Notes under the pieces: model-generated | Told to the model about the DNA's origin: nothing | What the model saw: only the letters and a program-made list of their open reading frames with translations | Databases searched by the model: none | Position numbers and translations under genes: made by a program | Shown here: positions 11,091-20,809 of the stretch, piece after piece | Layout: each line of letters opens with the position of its first letter | Position numbering within the stretch: the first letter of the stretch is position 1 | Source of the DNA: Pseudomonadota bacterium | GTDB lineage: Bacteria > Pseudomonadota > Alphaproteobacteria > Dongiales > Dongiaceae | Reading direction: 5' to 3' | Assembly (NCBI GenBank): GCA_016183985.1 | Contig: JACPDN010000013.1 | Location: 1 to 64,000 of the forward strand | DNA: 64,000 bases

Positions 11091-11164
11091 CGCCAGCGGA
11101 TTGGATCGCGTTTGGGAGACCGGCAGCCAAGGGCGCCGGAAGAGGCCTCAGAAAGGTTAAGGGA

Positions 11165-12469
<1,305 letters not shown>

Positions 12470-12513
12470 TGGGCCGAGCCGGTAATCGGGCGTAAACGGG
12501 GAAGAGGGGACAA

Positions 12514-12972
12514 ATGCGCTGCCCATTTTGCGGCAATGAAGACACCCAGGTGAAGGATTCTCGGCCGACCGACGACAACGCCGCGATCCGTCGCCGGCGC
12601 CAATGTGGTAACTGTGGCGCCCGCTTCACGACCTTCGAGCGCGTGCAGCTGCGCGAGCTGGTGGTGGTGAAGAGCAATGGGCAGCGCGAACCCTTCGAAC
12701 GCGACAAGCTGATGCGTTCCATGCAGACCTCGCTCAGGAAGCGCCCGGTCGATGCCGAGCGCTTGGAGCGGGTCGTCAACGGCATCGTCCGGCGCCTTGA
12801 AAGCTCCGGCGAAACCGAAGTACCCACCTCGATGATCGGTGAGGCCGTCATGGACGCGCTCGCCAGTCTCGACAAGGTGGCCTATGTCCGCTTCGCCTCG
12901 GTCTATCGCAACTTCCGCGAAGCCAAGGATTTCGAGACCTTCATCGGCAAGCTCGGTGGCGAGAACGACTAA
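12514..12972 (+). CDS. nrdR: Transcriptional repressor NrdR
   Basis: This 152-residue protein has the N-terminal zinc ribbon CPFCG...CGNCG (residues 3-6 and 31-34), followed by the ATP-cone domain with [17 protein letters not shown]. NrdR senses ATP/dATP and represses ribonucleotide reductase genes. The GAGGGG ribosome site before the ATG is strong. Its 3' end probably overlaps the start of ribD by 17 bases. Confidence 0.95.
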   Translation: MRCPFCGNEDTQVKDSRPTDDNAAIRRRRQCGNCGARFTTFERVQLRELVVVKSNGQREPFERDKLMRSMQTSLRKRPVDAERLERVVNGIVRRLESSGETEVPTSMIGEAVMDALASLDKVAYVRFASVYRNFREAKDFETFIGKLGGEND

Positions 12973-14080
12973 GGGCGATACAGACCTCGACCGCGCTCAT
13001 ATGAGCGCGGCGCTGGGTCTTGGGCGGCGCAATCTCGGCTGCACCTGGCCCAACCCGTCCGTCGGCTGCGTCATCGTGCAAAATGGTCGCGTGGTGGGGC
13101 GCGGTCACACCCAACCCGGCGGCAGGCCGCATGCCGAAACCGAGGCCTTGCGTGGGGCCGGCGATCAGGCACGCGGCGCCACCGCCTATGTGACGCTGGA
13201 ACCCTGCGCCCATCACGGCAAGACGCCGCCCTGTGCCGATGCCCTCGTGGCCGCCGGCATCAAGCGCTGCGTCGTCGCCACCGGCGATCCCGACCCGCGT
13301 GTTGCCGGAGGTGGCATCGCCATCCTGAAGGCAGCCGGGATCGAGATCACGGAAGGGGTGCTCGAAGCAGAGGCCCGGGAAGGCAATGCCGGTTTTTTCA
13401 CCCGGATCAAACTCGGCCGGCCGCTCATCACCCTGAAACTCGCCACCACCCTCGACGGCCGGATCGCCACGGTGACCGGCGAGAGCAAATGGATCACCGG
13501 ACCGGAGGCGCGCGCCGCCGGTCACCAGCTGCGGGCGAACCATGATGCCATCATGGTCGGGTCGGGGACCGTCATCGCCGATGATCCGGAACTGACCTGC
13601 CGGCTGCCCGGTCTTGAGGACCGGTCGCCGATCCGGGTCGTGCTCGATACGCGGCTGCGGATTCCGCCAACCGCCAAGCTGCTTGCAAATCAGGATCGGT
13701 GTCCAACATGGCTCGTCACCAAGGCAGGTCATTCGGCTGAAAATTTGGGTCGATTTGGGCATCTTAAGGTGACCCTGATTGACCCCTTTCAGGTCGATTC
13801 CGGCACGCTACAACTAAGAACCGTTCTCAAAGAACTAGGCGATCGCGGCCTGACCCGCGTACTGGTCGAAGGTGGGGCGGCACTTGCCACGAGCCTCCTC
13901 AGGGATGACCTGGTCGACCGCCTTGCCTGGTTCCAGGCACCCTTCGTGATCGGCAATGACGGCATGGCTGGTATTGGCGAATTGGGGCGGGCCGAGCTTG
14001 ACCGGATCAGCCGATTCAAGCTCTTGTCCGAACAGAGGGTCGGCCCGGACAGCTTCGCGCTCTATTCCCGCGCCGACTGA
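12956..14080 (+). CDS. ribD: Bifunctional riboflavin biosynthesis protein RibD
   Basis: The protein is about 374 residues. The N-terminal deaminase domain has the zinc ligands HAETEAL and [11 protein letters not shown] and the motif [11 protein letters not shown]. The reductase domain starts around [16 protein letters not shown] and ends near LVEGGAALA. It deaminates and then reduces the pyrimidine intermediate from GTP. The GTG at 12956 keeps the family's conserved D-x-x-x-M (DRAHM) at the N-terminus; the ATG at 13001 would lose the aspartate. The ribosome site for the GTG is weak, so coupling to nrdR is likely. Confidence 0.92.
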   Translation: MARTTKGDTDLDRAHMSAALGLGRRNLGCTWPNPSVGCVIVQNGRVVGRGHTQPGGRPHAETEALRGAGDQARGATAYVTLEPCAHHGKTPPCADALVAAGIKRCVVATGDPDPRVAGGGIAILKAAGIEITEGVLEAEAREGNAGFFTRIKLGRPLITLKLATTLDGRIATVTGESKWITGPEARAAGHQLRANHDAIMVGSGTVIADDPELTCRLPGLEDRSPIRVVLDTRLRIPPTAKLLANQDRCPTWLVTKAGHSAENLGRFGHLKVTLIDPFQVDSGTLQLRTVLKELGDRGLTRVLVEGGAALATSLLRDDLVDRLAWFQAPFVIGNDGMAGIGELGRAELDRISRFKLLSEQRVGPDSFALYSRAD

Positions 14081-14111
14081 AGATCAGATTCTAACATACG
14101 GATTATCAAGC

Positions 14112-14705
14112 ATGTTTACTGGCATCGTGACCGATCTCGGCACCTTGCGGGCGCTGAAGCCCGGCGCCGTCACGCGCCTTGAGATCGCCACCAGCTTCGA
14201 TACCGACGACATCGCGTTGGGTGCCTCGGTCGCCTGCAATGGCTGCTGCCTCTCGGTCGTGGAGAAGGGCAAGGGCTGGTTCGCCTTTGAAGCGGCGCAG
14301 GAAACACTCGCTGTAACCACTTTGAAAGATTGGAAAGTCGGCGACCGCATCAACCTCGAACGTCCCACGAAGGTGGGTGACGAGCTGGGCGGCCATATCG
14401 TTGCCGGCCATGTCGACGGCATCGGTACCGTCGTCAACGCGCTGGATGATAAGGGAAGCCTGAGACTTACGGTCGAAGCCCCTGAAAATCTGGCAAAATA
14501 TGTCGCCTCGAAAGGCTCGGTGACGATCAACGGCGTGTCGCTGACGGTCAATGAAGTGAGCGGCCGCCAGTTCGGCGTCTGCCTCATCCCGATCACGCAA
14601 GGTGCGACCAATCTCGGCAAAGCGAAGGCCGGGGACCGGGTCAATCTGGAGATCGACCTCATCGCAAGGTATGTGGCAAGGCTCCTTGGACGGGATGGCA
14701 ATTAA
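14112..14705 (+). CDS. ribE: Riboflavin synthase alpha chain
   Basis: This 197-residue protein begins with the family hallmark MFTGIVTDLG and consists of two lumazine-binding beta-barrel repeats. The second starts near ELGGHIVAGHVDGIG and the motif GVSLTVNEV is present. It dismutates two 6,7-dimethyl-8-ribityllumazine molecules into riboflavin and a pyrimidinedione that is recycled. The chosen ATG is fixed by that conserved N-terminus. Only 66 bases separate it from ribH, leaving no room for the ribBA gene that often lies here. Confidence 0.94.
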   Translation: MFTGIVTDLGTLRALKPGAVTRLEIATSFDTDDIALGASVACNGCCLSVVEKGKGWFAFEAAQETLAVTTLKDWKVGDRINLERPTKVGDELGGHIVAGHVDGIGTVVNALDDKGSLRLTVEAPENLAKYVASKGSVTINGVSLTVNEVSGRQFGVCLIPITQGATNLGKAKAGDRVNLEIDLIARYVARLLGRDGN

Positions 14706-14771
14706 GCACCCTCGACCTCGGGCGGCGAAGCCGCTAAAAGGCGCGCAACCCAAGTTCAGAGTTTAGGAATT

Positions 14772-15212
14772 ATGACCGACAAACCGCATATCATGGTCGT
14801 CGAAGCGCGCTTCTACGAGGATCTCTCGGACGCGCTGTGGGAGGGTGCGAGAGCCGCCCTCGAGACGGCAGGTGCCACCTATGAACGCGTCGCCGTGCCG
14901 GGCGCACTCGAGATCCCGACCGCCATGCGCATCGCGCATCTCGCCAACCCCAAGAAGTTCGACGGCTATGTGGCGCTGGGCTGTGTCATCCGGGGCGAGA
15001 CCACGCATTATGATACGGTGTGCAACGAGAGCGCCCGCGGCCTCATGAGCCTCGGCACCGAGTATGGCTTGTGCATCGGCAACGGCATCCTGACCTGCGA
15101 GAATGACGAGCAGGCCTGGGTCCGCGCCAAGGCGAACGAACTCGACAAGGGTGGCGGGGCAGCGTTGGCAGCCTTGAGCCTCATTAACCTCCGGAAGAAG
15201 CTGGGCGCCTGA
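14772..15212 (+). CDS. ribH: 6,7-dimethyl-8-ribityllumazine synthase
   Basis: This 146-residue protein has the lumazine synthase motifs VVEARFYEDL, GALEIP, ALGCVIRGETTHYD and NGILTCEN. It condenses the RibD product with dihydroxybutanone phosphate, and the next step is catalysed by ribE just upstream. The nusB start lies one base beyond its stop codon, the standard ribH-nusB pairing. Confidence 0.94.
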   Translation: MTDKPHIMVVEARFYEDLSDALWEGARAALETAGATYERVAVPGALEIPTAMRIAHLANPKKFDGYVALGCVIRGETTHYDTVCNESARGLMSLGTEYGLCIGNGILTCENDEQAWVRAKANELDKGGGAALAALSLINLRKKLGA

Positions 15213-15213
15213 C

Positions 15214-15741
15214 GTGAGTGACGACAAAGCCTTAAGCGCCAAAGAACGCAGCCAGCAACTGGCGCTGGAGCGTCGTGCCGCCCGATTGGCCGCGGTCCAG
15301 GCCCTCTATCAATGGGAACAGACCGGTGCCCGGCCGGAATCGGTGATCAGCGAGTTTTCGACCCATCGCCTGGGCAAAGCCGCCGAGAATGCGGAATTGC
15401 CCAAGGCCGATCGCAAGCTCTTTGCCGAACTGGTGCGCGGTGTCTCGGCCGGCGTCGAGGAACTGGACGACATGCTCTCGGCCGTCCTCACCGATGATTG
15501 GAGCGTCGAGCGGCTGGAATCGATCCTGCGCGCCGTCATGCGCTGCGGTGCCTTCGAACTGGCCCATCGCCAGGATGTGCCGCCCAAGGTCGTGATCAGC
15601 GAATACCTCGCCGTGGCCGACGCCTTCTTCGGCGAGAAGGAGACGGGCATGACCAATGGCGTTCTCGACAAATTGGCCCAGACCCTGCGTCCCGGCGAAC
15701 TCACGGCCAAGGGCACAGGTCGCGGCAAGACGGCTTCGTAA
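15214..15741 (+). CDS. nusB: Transcription antitermination factor NusB
   Basis: This 175-residue, all-helical protein has the RNA-binding segment RRAARLAAVQALYQWEQTG near the N-terminus, with the conserved YLAVADAFFGEKETGMTNGVLD region in the C-terminal half (read in parts as SEYLAVADAFF and GMTNGVLDK). With NusE it binds boxA RNA and prevents premature termination in rRNA operons. Translation starts at GTG directly after ribH, and thiL follows nine bases after its stop. Confidence 0.94.
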   Translation: MSDDKALSAKERSQQLALERRAARLAAVQALYQWEQTGARPESVISEFSTHRLGKAAENAELPKADRKLFAELVRGVSAGVEELDDMLSAVLTDDWSVERLESILRAVMRCGAFELAHRQDVPPKVVISEYLAVADAFFGEKETGMTNGVLDKLAQTLRPGELTAKGTGRGKTAS

Positions 15742-15749
15742 CGCCCGGC

Positions 15750-16730
15750 ATGCTGGGGGAATTCGACCTCATCGCCCGCTACTTCAAGCCACTCGCCGCG
15801 CGGATGGCGGGGGCGGTGGGCCTTGAGGACGACACCTGCACCTGGGCGCCGGCGCCGGGTGAAGAACTGGTTCTCACCGCCGATGCGCTGGTCGCGGGCA
15901 TTCATTTCCTGCCCGACGATCCGGCGGATCTCGTCGCCCGCAAGATGCTGCGGGTGAACCTGTCCGATCTCGCCGCCAAGGGCGCAAAGCCCGTCGGCTA
16001 TCTGATGACGACGGCCTTCTCACCCGATATTGACGAAGCCTGGGTGGCGCTGTTCTGCCAAGGACTCGCCGCTGACCAGGATGAGTTCGGGATCGGCCTG
16101 ATGGGCGGCGATACGGTGGCAACACCCGGTCCGCTCAGCCTGTCACTGACGGCTATCGGCACGGTGCCTGTGGGTCGCGCCCCGCGCCGCAACGGTGCCA
16201 AGCCGGGCGATGTCATCCTGGTATCCGGTTCGATCGGCGATGGAGCGCTCGGTCTCAAAGTCCTGCGCCACGATTTCCTCGGGCTCGAGGAGAGCCATCG
16301 CCGCTTTCTCGCCAATCGCTATCACCTGCCGCAGCCCCGTGTCGATCTGGGCCGCGCGCTGATGGAAAGCGGCATGGTGCATGCGATGATGGACATCTCG
16401 GATGGCCTCGTCGCCGACCTCAGCCATATTACCGATGCGTCAAAGGTCGCTGCGACCTTGCGCGCGAGCGCCGTGCCGGTCTCGGAAGCGGCCGCTGCAA
16501 TCCTCGCCGACGACATGGGCTGGCTGCCGCTAATCCTCACCGGTGGCGACGATTACGAATTGCTGCTGACGGCGGCGCCGGCGGATGTGCCTGATCTGCT
16601 CGGCATCGCCGCCGAGCTTGAGATGCCGCTGACCGCGATCGGCGAGATCGCGGCGGGCGCGGGTGTCACCGTCGTGGATCGGGACGGGGCGACGCTGGGC
16701 CTCGCCGAAAAAGGCTATAGGCACTTCTGA
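15750..16730 (+). CDS. thiL: Thiamine-monophosphate kinase
   Basis: This 326-residue protein of the PurM/ThiL fold opens with LGEFDLIARYF and has the metal/ATP-binding LTADALVAGIHFL, NLSDLAAKGAKP, GLMGGDTV and a late LTGGDDYELL. It phosphorylates thiamine monophosphate to thiamine pyrophosphate. The start ATG lies nine bases after nusB, so the whole nrdR-rib-nusB-thiL string can be read as one transcript. Confidence 0.93.
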   Translation: MLGEFDLIARYFKPLAARMAGAVGLEDDTCTWAPAPGEELVLTADALVAGIHFLPDDPADLVARKMLRVNLSDLAAKGAKPVGYLMTTAFSPDIDEAWVALFCQGLAADQDEFGIGLMGGDTVATPGPLSLSLTAIGTVPVGRAPRRNGAKPGDVILVSGSIGDGALGLKVLRHDFLGLEESHRRFLANRYHLPQPRVDLGRALMESGMVHAMMDISDGLVADLSHITDASKVAATLRASAVPVSEAAAAILADDMGWLPLILTGGDDYELLLTAAPADVPDLLGIAAELEMPLTAIGEIAAGAGVTVVDRDGATLGLAEKGYRHF

Positions 16731-16800
16731 GAAACAAAAGGCCGTCATGATCCGCCGGCGCGGACCATGGCGATAGGGGGCGGTGACGGCGTGCCGCGAC

Positions 16801-17409
16801 CTAAATCGCCACGCCCAGCGTTCGCAACTGAGTCAGCGCGGTGCCGTCGTTCTTGAAATGCACGGTCTTGATGCCGAGCCGGTCGGCGGCGGCGATGTTG
16901 GCGGCGTTGTCGTCGATGAAGACGCACTGCTCGGGCGGCAGCGCGATCTTTTCGAGCAGGTGGTGGTAGATCTCGGGATCCGGTTTCACCATCTTGAGAT
17001 GGCCGGAAACGGCGACGTATCTCAGGCGCTTGGTGAAGGGCAGGTGATGGGCGCCGGTCTCATAGGTCTCGGCTGACCAGTTGGTGAGGCCATAGGCCGG
17101 AATGCCGGCTTCGAGGACTCGCTCAAGGATATCGTGCCCCTCGGCAACGGGACCGGAGACCATCTCGTCCCATTGTTCATGAAAGGCGCGGATATGCTTT
17201 TCATGCTGCGGATGCTGGTCGACCAACAGGGCGATGGCGTCTGCCCAGCTGCGGCCGCGATCCTGTTCTAGGTTCCAGGCAGGCGTGCAGATCTCGGTGA
17301 GGAAGGTCTTGCGCTGCTCGACATCGGGAATGAGTCGGCGATAGAGATTCTCCGGATCCCAGCCGACGAGAACATTGCCGAAGTCGAAGATGACGGCCCC
17401 TATGGTCAT
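16801..17409 (-). CDS. HAD-superfamily hydrolase, haloacid dehalogenase-like
   Basis: This 202-residue HAD subfamily IA protein has motif I DFGNVLVGWD, where the second acidic residue of DxD is replaced (D-F-G), motif II LTNWS, motif III lysine in KPDPEIY and motif IV FIDDNAANI. The D-F-G form is seen in many HAD-IA phosphatases and YihX-like enzymes. The substrate cannot be read from sequence. It converges with thiL, 70 bases apart, and an AGAGGA ribosome site precedes the ATG. Confidence 0.85.
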   Translation of the reverse strand: MTIGAVIFDFGNVLVGWDPENLYRRLIPDVEQRKTFLTEICTPAWNLEQDRGRSWADAIALLVDQHPQHEKHIRAFHEQWDEMVSGPVAEGHDILERVLEAGIPAYGLTNWSAETYETGAHHLPFTKRLRYVAVSGHLKMVKPDPEIYHHLLEKIALPPEQCVFIDDNAANIAAADRLGIKTVHFKNDGTALTQLRTLGVAI

Positions 17410-17520
17410 GAAAATCCTCTGCTTTTGGGGAATCAGCGGGTTCGTGTAGAGTGACCCGCAGCTTGCCCCGGTAAACTGCTGGGCGAATATGGCATTTTTT
17501 GGCGCAGAATCGATTAGGGC

Positions 17521-17964
17521 ATGAAGAAGCTCATCCTCCTCCTGGTCATTCTGCTCTTACTGGGTGGCGGCGCTGCGGCCGTCTGGTGGTATTTCCTGAA
17601 ACCCAAGGATGAGAATGCACAGGCCGAGGAACCGCCAGCACCACCGCCGGTCCTCACCCAGATCGATCTACCGCTCACCTCCGTATCGATCATCAACGGC
17701 AACAAGTCGACCCAGCGCATCGATTTCCTGATCACCGTGGTCTTCGATGACCCGGAGAAGCAGAAGAAGGTCGAGGAGCGCATGCCACGCCTGTTTGATG
17801 CCGTGAACACCGAGTTGCACGGCATTCTGCCCAGGAAGATGGTCGAGCAAGGGGGATTTCAGCGCCCCTATCTGGAGGAACGCCTGACCAAGGCTGTCGA
17901 AGCGCGGCTCGGCAAGGGCGTGATCAACAAGATCTATATCAAGGACATGCAGATCTACAAATGA
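17521..17964 (+). CDS. fliL: FliL-family flagellar basal body-associated protein
   Basis: This 147-residue protein has a single N-terminal membrane segment (about residues 3-24), a short proline-rich linker and a FliL domain ending in the usual INKIYIKDMQIYK. FliL surrounds the flagellar stator and affects motor output. No other flagellar gene lies in the window, so it is detached from the usual fliL-M-N-O-P cluster and may be a paralogue. Its last codon overlaps the MFS gene start by four bases. Confidence 0.8.
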   Translation: MKKLILLLVILLLLGGGAAAVWWYFLKPKDENAQAEEPPAPPPVLTQIDLPLTSVSIINGNKSTQRIDFLITVVFDDPEKQKKVEERMPRLFDAVNTELHGILPRKMVEQGGFQRPYLEERLTKAVEARLGKGVINKIYIKDMQIYK

Positions 17965-19184
17965 GCACTGGCGGCGCTGCGGCAACATCCACGGCCGGGG
18001 CGCATCGCGCCGTCTTCGTTCTGGCGCTGGCTCAGGCGACGGCCATGATCTGCAACTCGATCATGATCGTGACGTCTGGCCTCACCGGCCAGATGCTGGC
18101 CGAACAGAAGGGCTGGGCGACGGTCCCGCTGGCATTCCAGTTCGTGGCCACGATGCTGACGACCTTCCCGGCCTCGTTCCTGATGAAGCGCGTGGGCCGG
18201 AAGCGCGGCTTCATGGTAGGCGCGCTCATCGGCATCGTCGGCGGGCTGATCATGGCGGCCGCCACCTACATGGCGAGCTTCTGGCTCTTTGCCTTCGGCA
18301 ATACGATCTTCGGCGTGTCGGCAGCCTTCACCTTGTTCTATCGCTTCGCCGCCGCCGAAGCAGCGGACGACGCGTTCCGGCCCAAGGCGATCTCGCTTGT
18401 CATGGCGGGCGGCGTGATCTCGGCGCTCATGGGACCTTATCTTGCACGGGTGGGCCAGGAGCTTTTCAGCCCGCATATCTTCACCGGCGGCTTCGTCTTT
18501 ATCGTTGGCCTCTCGGTCCTGGTGGTGATTCTGCTGCTGCCATTACGGCTGCCGCAGATGTTCACGGGGCCTGCAGTCCAGAAAGTGGAGCCTGCCCGGC
18601 CGCTCGCGGAGATCGTGCTGCAGCCACGGGCGCTCTCCGCCATCATCGCGGCGATGCTGGGCTATGGCGTCATGTCCTTCGTCATGACGGCGACGCCGCT
18701 CGCCATGACCTTCTGCGGGTTCGAGTTGAAGACCGGGATCGCTTTTGTCATCCAGGGCCATGTGCTGGCGATGTTCGCGCCGAGCTTCGTGACCGGGCAT
18801 ATCATCAAGAAGTTCGGCGAGTACCGGGTCATGGGAACAGGCGTGCTGTGCTATGTCGCTTGCCTCGGCATCGGCATGGCCGGAATCGACATTCATCATT
18901 TCTGGCTGGCCCTGGTGCTGCTGGGCCTGGGGTGGAACTTCCTCTACGTCGCCGGCACCTCGCAGCTGACCAAGTGCTACCGGCCGTCGGAGCGTGCCAA
19001 GATCCAGGCATTCAATGATTGCATGGTCTTTTCCAGCGTCGCACTCTGTTCCTTCATTGCTGGGACGGTTGAGCAGGCTTTCGGCTGGGATTGGGTGCTG
19101 CGCGGCGCCATCGTGCCTGTCATCCTGATCGCCGCAGCGCTGATTGTCGGCTGGCGGCGGGAGCGGGTGGTTGCTGTTCGATAA
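17961..19184 (+). CDS. MFS transporter
   Basis: This 407-residue membrane protein has about 12 hydrophobic segments. The major-facilitator loop between segments 2 and 3 reads MKRVGRKRGFMVGALIGI. A half-way hydrophilic stretch around residues 190-215 separates two six-helix halves. The start overlaps fliL in an ATGA arrangement. No substrate can be assigned. The gene is followed by a perfect 25-bp inverted repeat that may act as a transcription end. Confidence 0.85.
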   Translation: MSTGGAAATSTAGAHRAVFVLALAQATAMICNSIMIVTSGLTGQMLAEQKGWATVPLAFQFVATMLTTFPASFLMKRVGRKRGFMVGALIGIVGGLIMAAATYMASFWLFAFGNTIFGVSAAFTLFYRFAAAEAADDAFRPKAISLVMAGGVISALMGPYLARVGQELFSPHIFTGGFVFIVGLSVLVVILLLPLRLPQMFTGPAVQKVEPARPLAEIVLQPRALSAIIAAMLGYGVMSFVMTATPLAMTFCGFELKTGIAFVIQGHVLAMFAPSFVTGHIIKKFGEYRVMGTGVLCYVACLGIGMAGIDIHHFWLALVLLGLGWNFLYVAGTSQLTKCYRPSERAKIQAFNDCMVFSSVALCSFIAGTVEQAFGWDWVLRGAIVPVILIAAALIVGWRRERVVAVR

Positions 19185-19190
19185 ATTGAA

Positions 19191-19282
19191 TCGTCATGCC
19201 CGGGCTTGACCCGGGCATCAGGTTCGGCTGGGCTCTGTTCATCAGTCGTAGGCTGATCCCCGGGTCAAGCCCGGGCATGACG
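19191..19282. repeat. Intergenic inverted-repeat element (copy 1)
   Basis: Two perfect 25-base arms (19191-19215 and 19258-19282) built on CGTCATGCCCGGGCTTGACC face each other across a 42-base centre. Each arm itself contains a smaller CCCGGG-centred palindrome. A related element lies at 28860-28944. Such palindromes are common dispersed repeats between alphaproteobacterial genes. It could fold into a long hairpin and end transcription of the MFS gene. Confidence 0.85.
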
Positions 19283-19307
19283 AATTGAGAAAACGGGGAC
19301 CGCCAGC

Positions 19308-20090
19308 ATGACCGACGCGCATGAGGAATATGACGACCGGATGCTGACCCTGCTGCAGATGATTTGGGGCGAGGGGTATTTGTCGCCGGGCGGTCCTCAG
19401 GCGGTGCGGGAGATAGCTGGCGGCCTCGATCTCACCGGCAAGCGCGTGCTCGATATCGGCTGCGGGTTGGGTGGGCTCGACCAGGTGTTGCTGACGCTGG
19501 GGGCGGCGCATGTGACGGGGATCGATGTGGCGCCGCTGATCGCCAAGCTGGGGCAGGACCGCATTCGCCGCTCGGGCCTGGCCAATCGCATCGATATTCA
19601 GTTGGTCGAACCTGGCCCGTTGCCCTTTGCGGATGCCTCGTTCGATGTCGTCTTCGGCAAGGATGCCTGGCTGCACATTCTGGACAAGGACGCGCATTTT
19701 TCCGAAGTCTACCGCGTGCTGAAGCCCGGCGGGCGGCTCGCCGCCGGTGACTGGATGAAGTCGCCCGGCCGCTATAGCGACGACATGGAATACTTTTTCA
19801 AGTTGGAGGGGCTCACCTATCATCTTGTGACCCTCGCCGAGTATGGCCAGTACATCCATGCAGCGGGCTTTATCGATGTGCGTTTGACCGATATCACCGA
19901 GCGCTACCGCGCCGATGCGCATGAGGAATTGGCGCGGATGAAAGGCGAACTCGCGGAGATGATGCTGGCCGAGATGGGCGCCGAGGGGAATGCGCATTTC
20001 CTCGAGGATTGGCGCTCTCTCACCGTCGTGCTCGACAAGGGTGAGTTGCGCCCCGCCCAGCTCTGGGCGAGAAAGCCCTTAGCAACATGA
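19308..20090 (+). CDS. Class I SAM-dependent methyltransferase (phosphoethanolamine N-methyltransferase-like)
   Basis: This 260-residue protein has the SAM-binding motif VLDIGCGLGG (about residues 46-55), the acidic loop VTGIDVAP and the post-motif FDVVFGKDAWLHI. The N-terminal WGEGYLSPGG segment is typical of phosphoethanolamine and sarcosine/dimethylglycine N-methyltransferases, so a small-amine or phospholipid head-group substrate is plausible but not proven. It ends with an ATGA overlap with the HIT gene. Confidence 0.75.
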   Translation: MTDAHEEYDDRMLTLLQMIWGEGYLSPGGPQAVREIAGGLDLTGKRVLDIGCGLGGLDQVLLTLGAAHVTGIDVAPLIAKLGQDRIRRSGLANRIDIQLVEPGPLPFADASFDVVFGKDAWLHILDKDAHFSEVYRVLKPGGRLAAGDWMKSPGRYSDDMEYFFKLEGLTYHLVTLAEYGQYIHAAGFIDVRLTDITERYRADAHEELARMKGELAEMMLAEMGAEGNAHFLEDWRSLTVVLDKGELRPAQLWARKPLAT

Positions 20091-20563
20091 CAGCCGATAG
20101 CTGCCTCCTGTGCCGTGGTGCTGCAGCCGATGACGAATTGGAGCGCATCGAAGTCTGGCAGGATGCGCATTGGCGCCTGACCGTCAGCCTGTCATCCGAG
20201 ATCGCTGGCTTCGCCTATCTCGAACCCAAGCGCCATATCCGCTACCTCCACGAACTTGGTGGAGACGAGGCGCTGAGCTTCGGCTCGGTCCTCGCACGAT
20301 GCATGCAGGCGCTGAAAGATGCGGCGGGTGCCGAGCTCGTTTATCTCTATGTCTTTGGCGACGGGATCCCGCATCTCCATGTGCATCTGGCGCCACATCG
20401 TGCAGGCGATGCCCTCAATGAGCAGATGATCCGGGGCGAGATCGTGGAAGAAAAATTGCCGAATGGCATGACACGGTTCTTCAGCGACACATTTCCGGCA
20501 CTGCCGCGAGGCGACCTAGAGGCCACAGCCGACCGCGTCCGGTCCTTGTTGATCGGGGGCTGA
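20087..20563 (+). CDS. HIT-family nucleotide-binding protein
   Basis: This 158-residue protein has the histidine triad HLHVHLAPH (about residues 101-109), preceded by an N-terminal CLLC pair that may bind zinc. HIT proteins hydrolyse nucleotide-phosphate bonds with the middle histidine as nucleophile. It overlaps the methyltransferase by four bases and is probably coexpressed with it. The specific substrate is unknown. Confidence 0.82.
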   Translation: MTADSCLLCRGAAADDELERIEVWQDAHWRLTVSLSSEIAGFAYLEPKRHIRYLHELGGDEALSFGSVLARCMQALKDAAGAELVYLYVFGDGIPHLHVHLAPHRAGDALNEQMIRGEIVEEKLPNGMTRFFSDTFPALPRGDLEATADRVRSLLIGG

Positions 20564-20809
20564 TTTTTGTGCACTGCAGCATTGCGTCGACTCGAAATTT
20601 CCCAACCCACACGATGAGTTGAGAGATCGCTGGAAGTCCGCTTCCCAAGTGGCTGGCAGGGCCGCTTGGTTGCAACGCCATGGCTATTCCTCTATCGTCC
20701 GCCCGCTAAAAATGATCGCCACAGGTGACTTCGATCGCCTCTGTTTAGGCATTCGGACGACCCCAAGCGGCGGCGCGCTCGTTCAAATTCTTAATTAGGG
20801 GATACTGGA

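Noticed and set aside
11091-11164. Possible glycine riboswitch before glyA (GGGAGACCGGC, then GCCGGAAGAGG)
   Set aside because: The fragment is too short and lacks the conserved core of the glycine aptamer; it is only a GC-rich hairpin.
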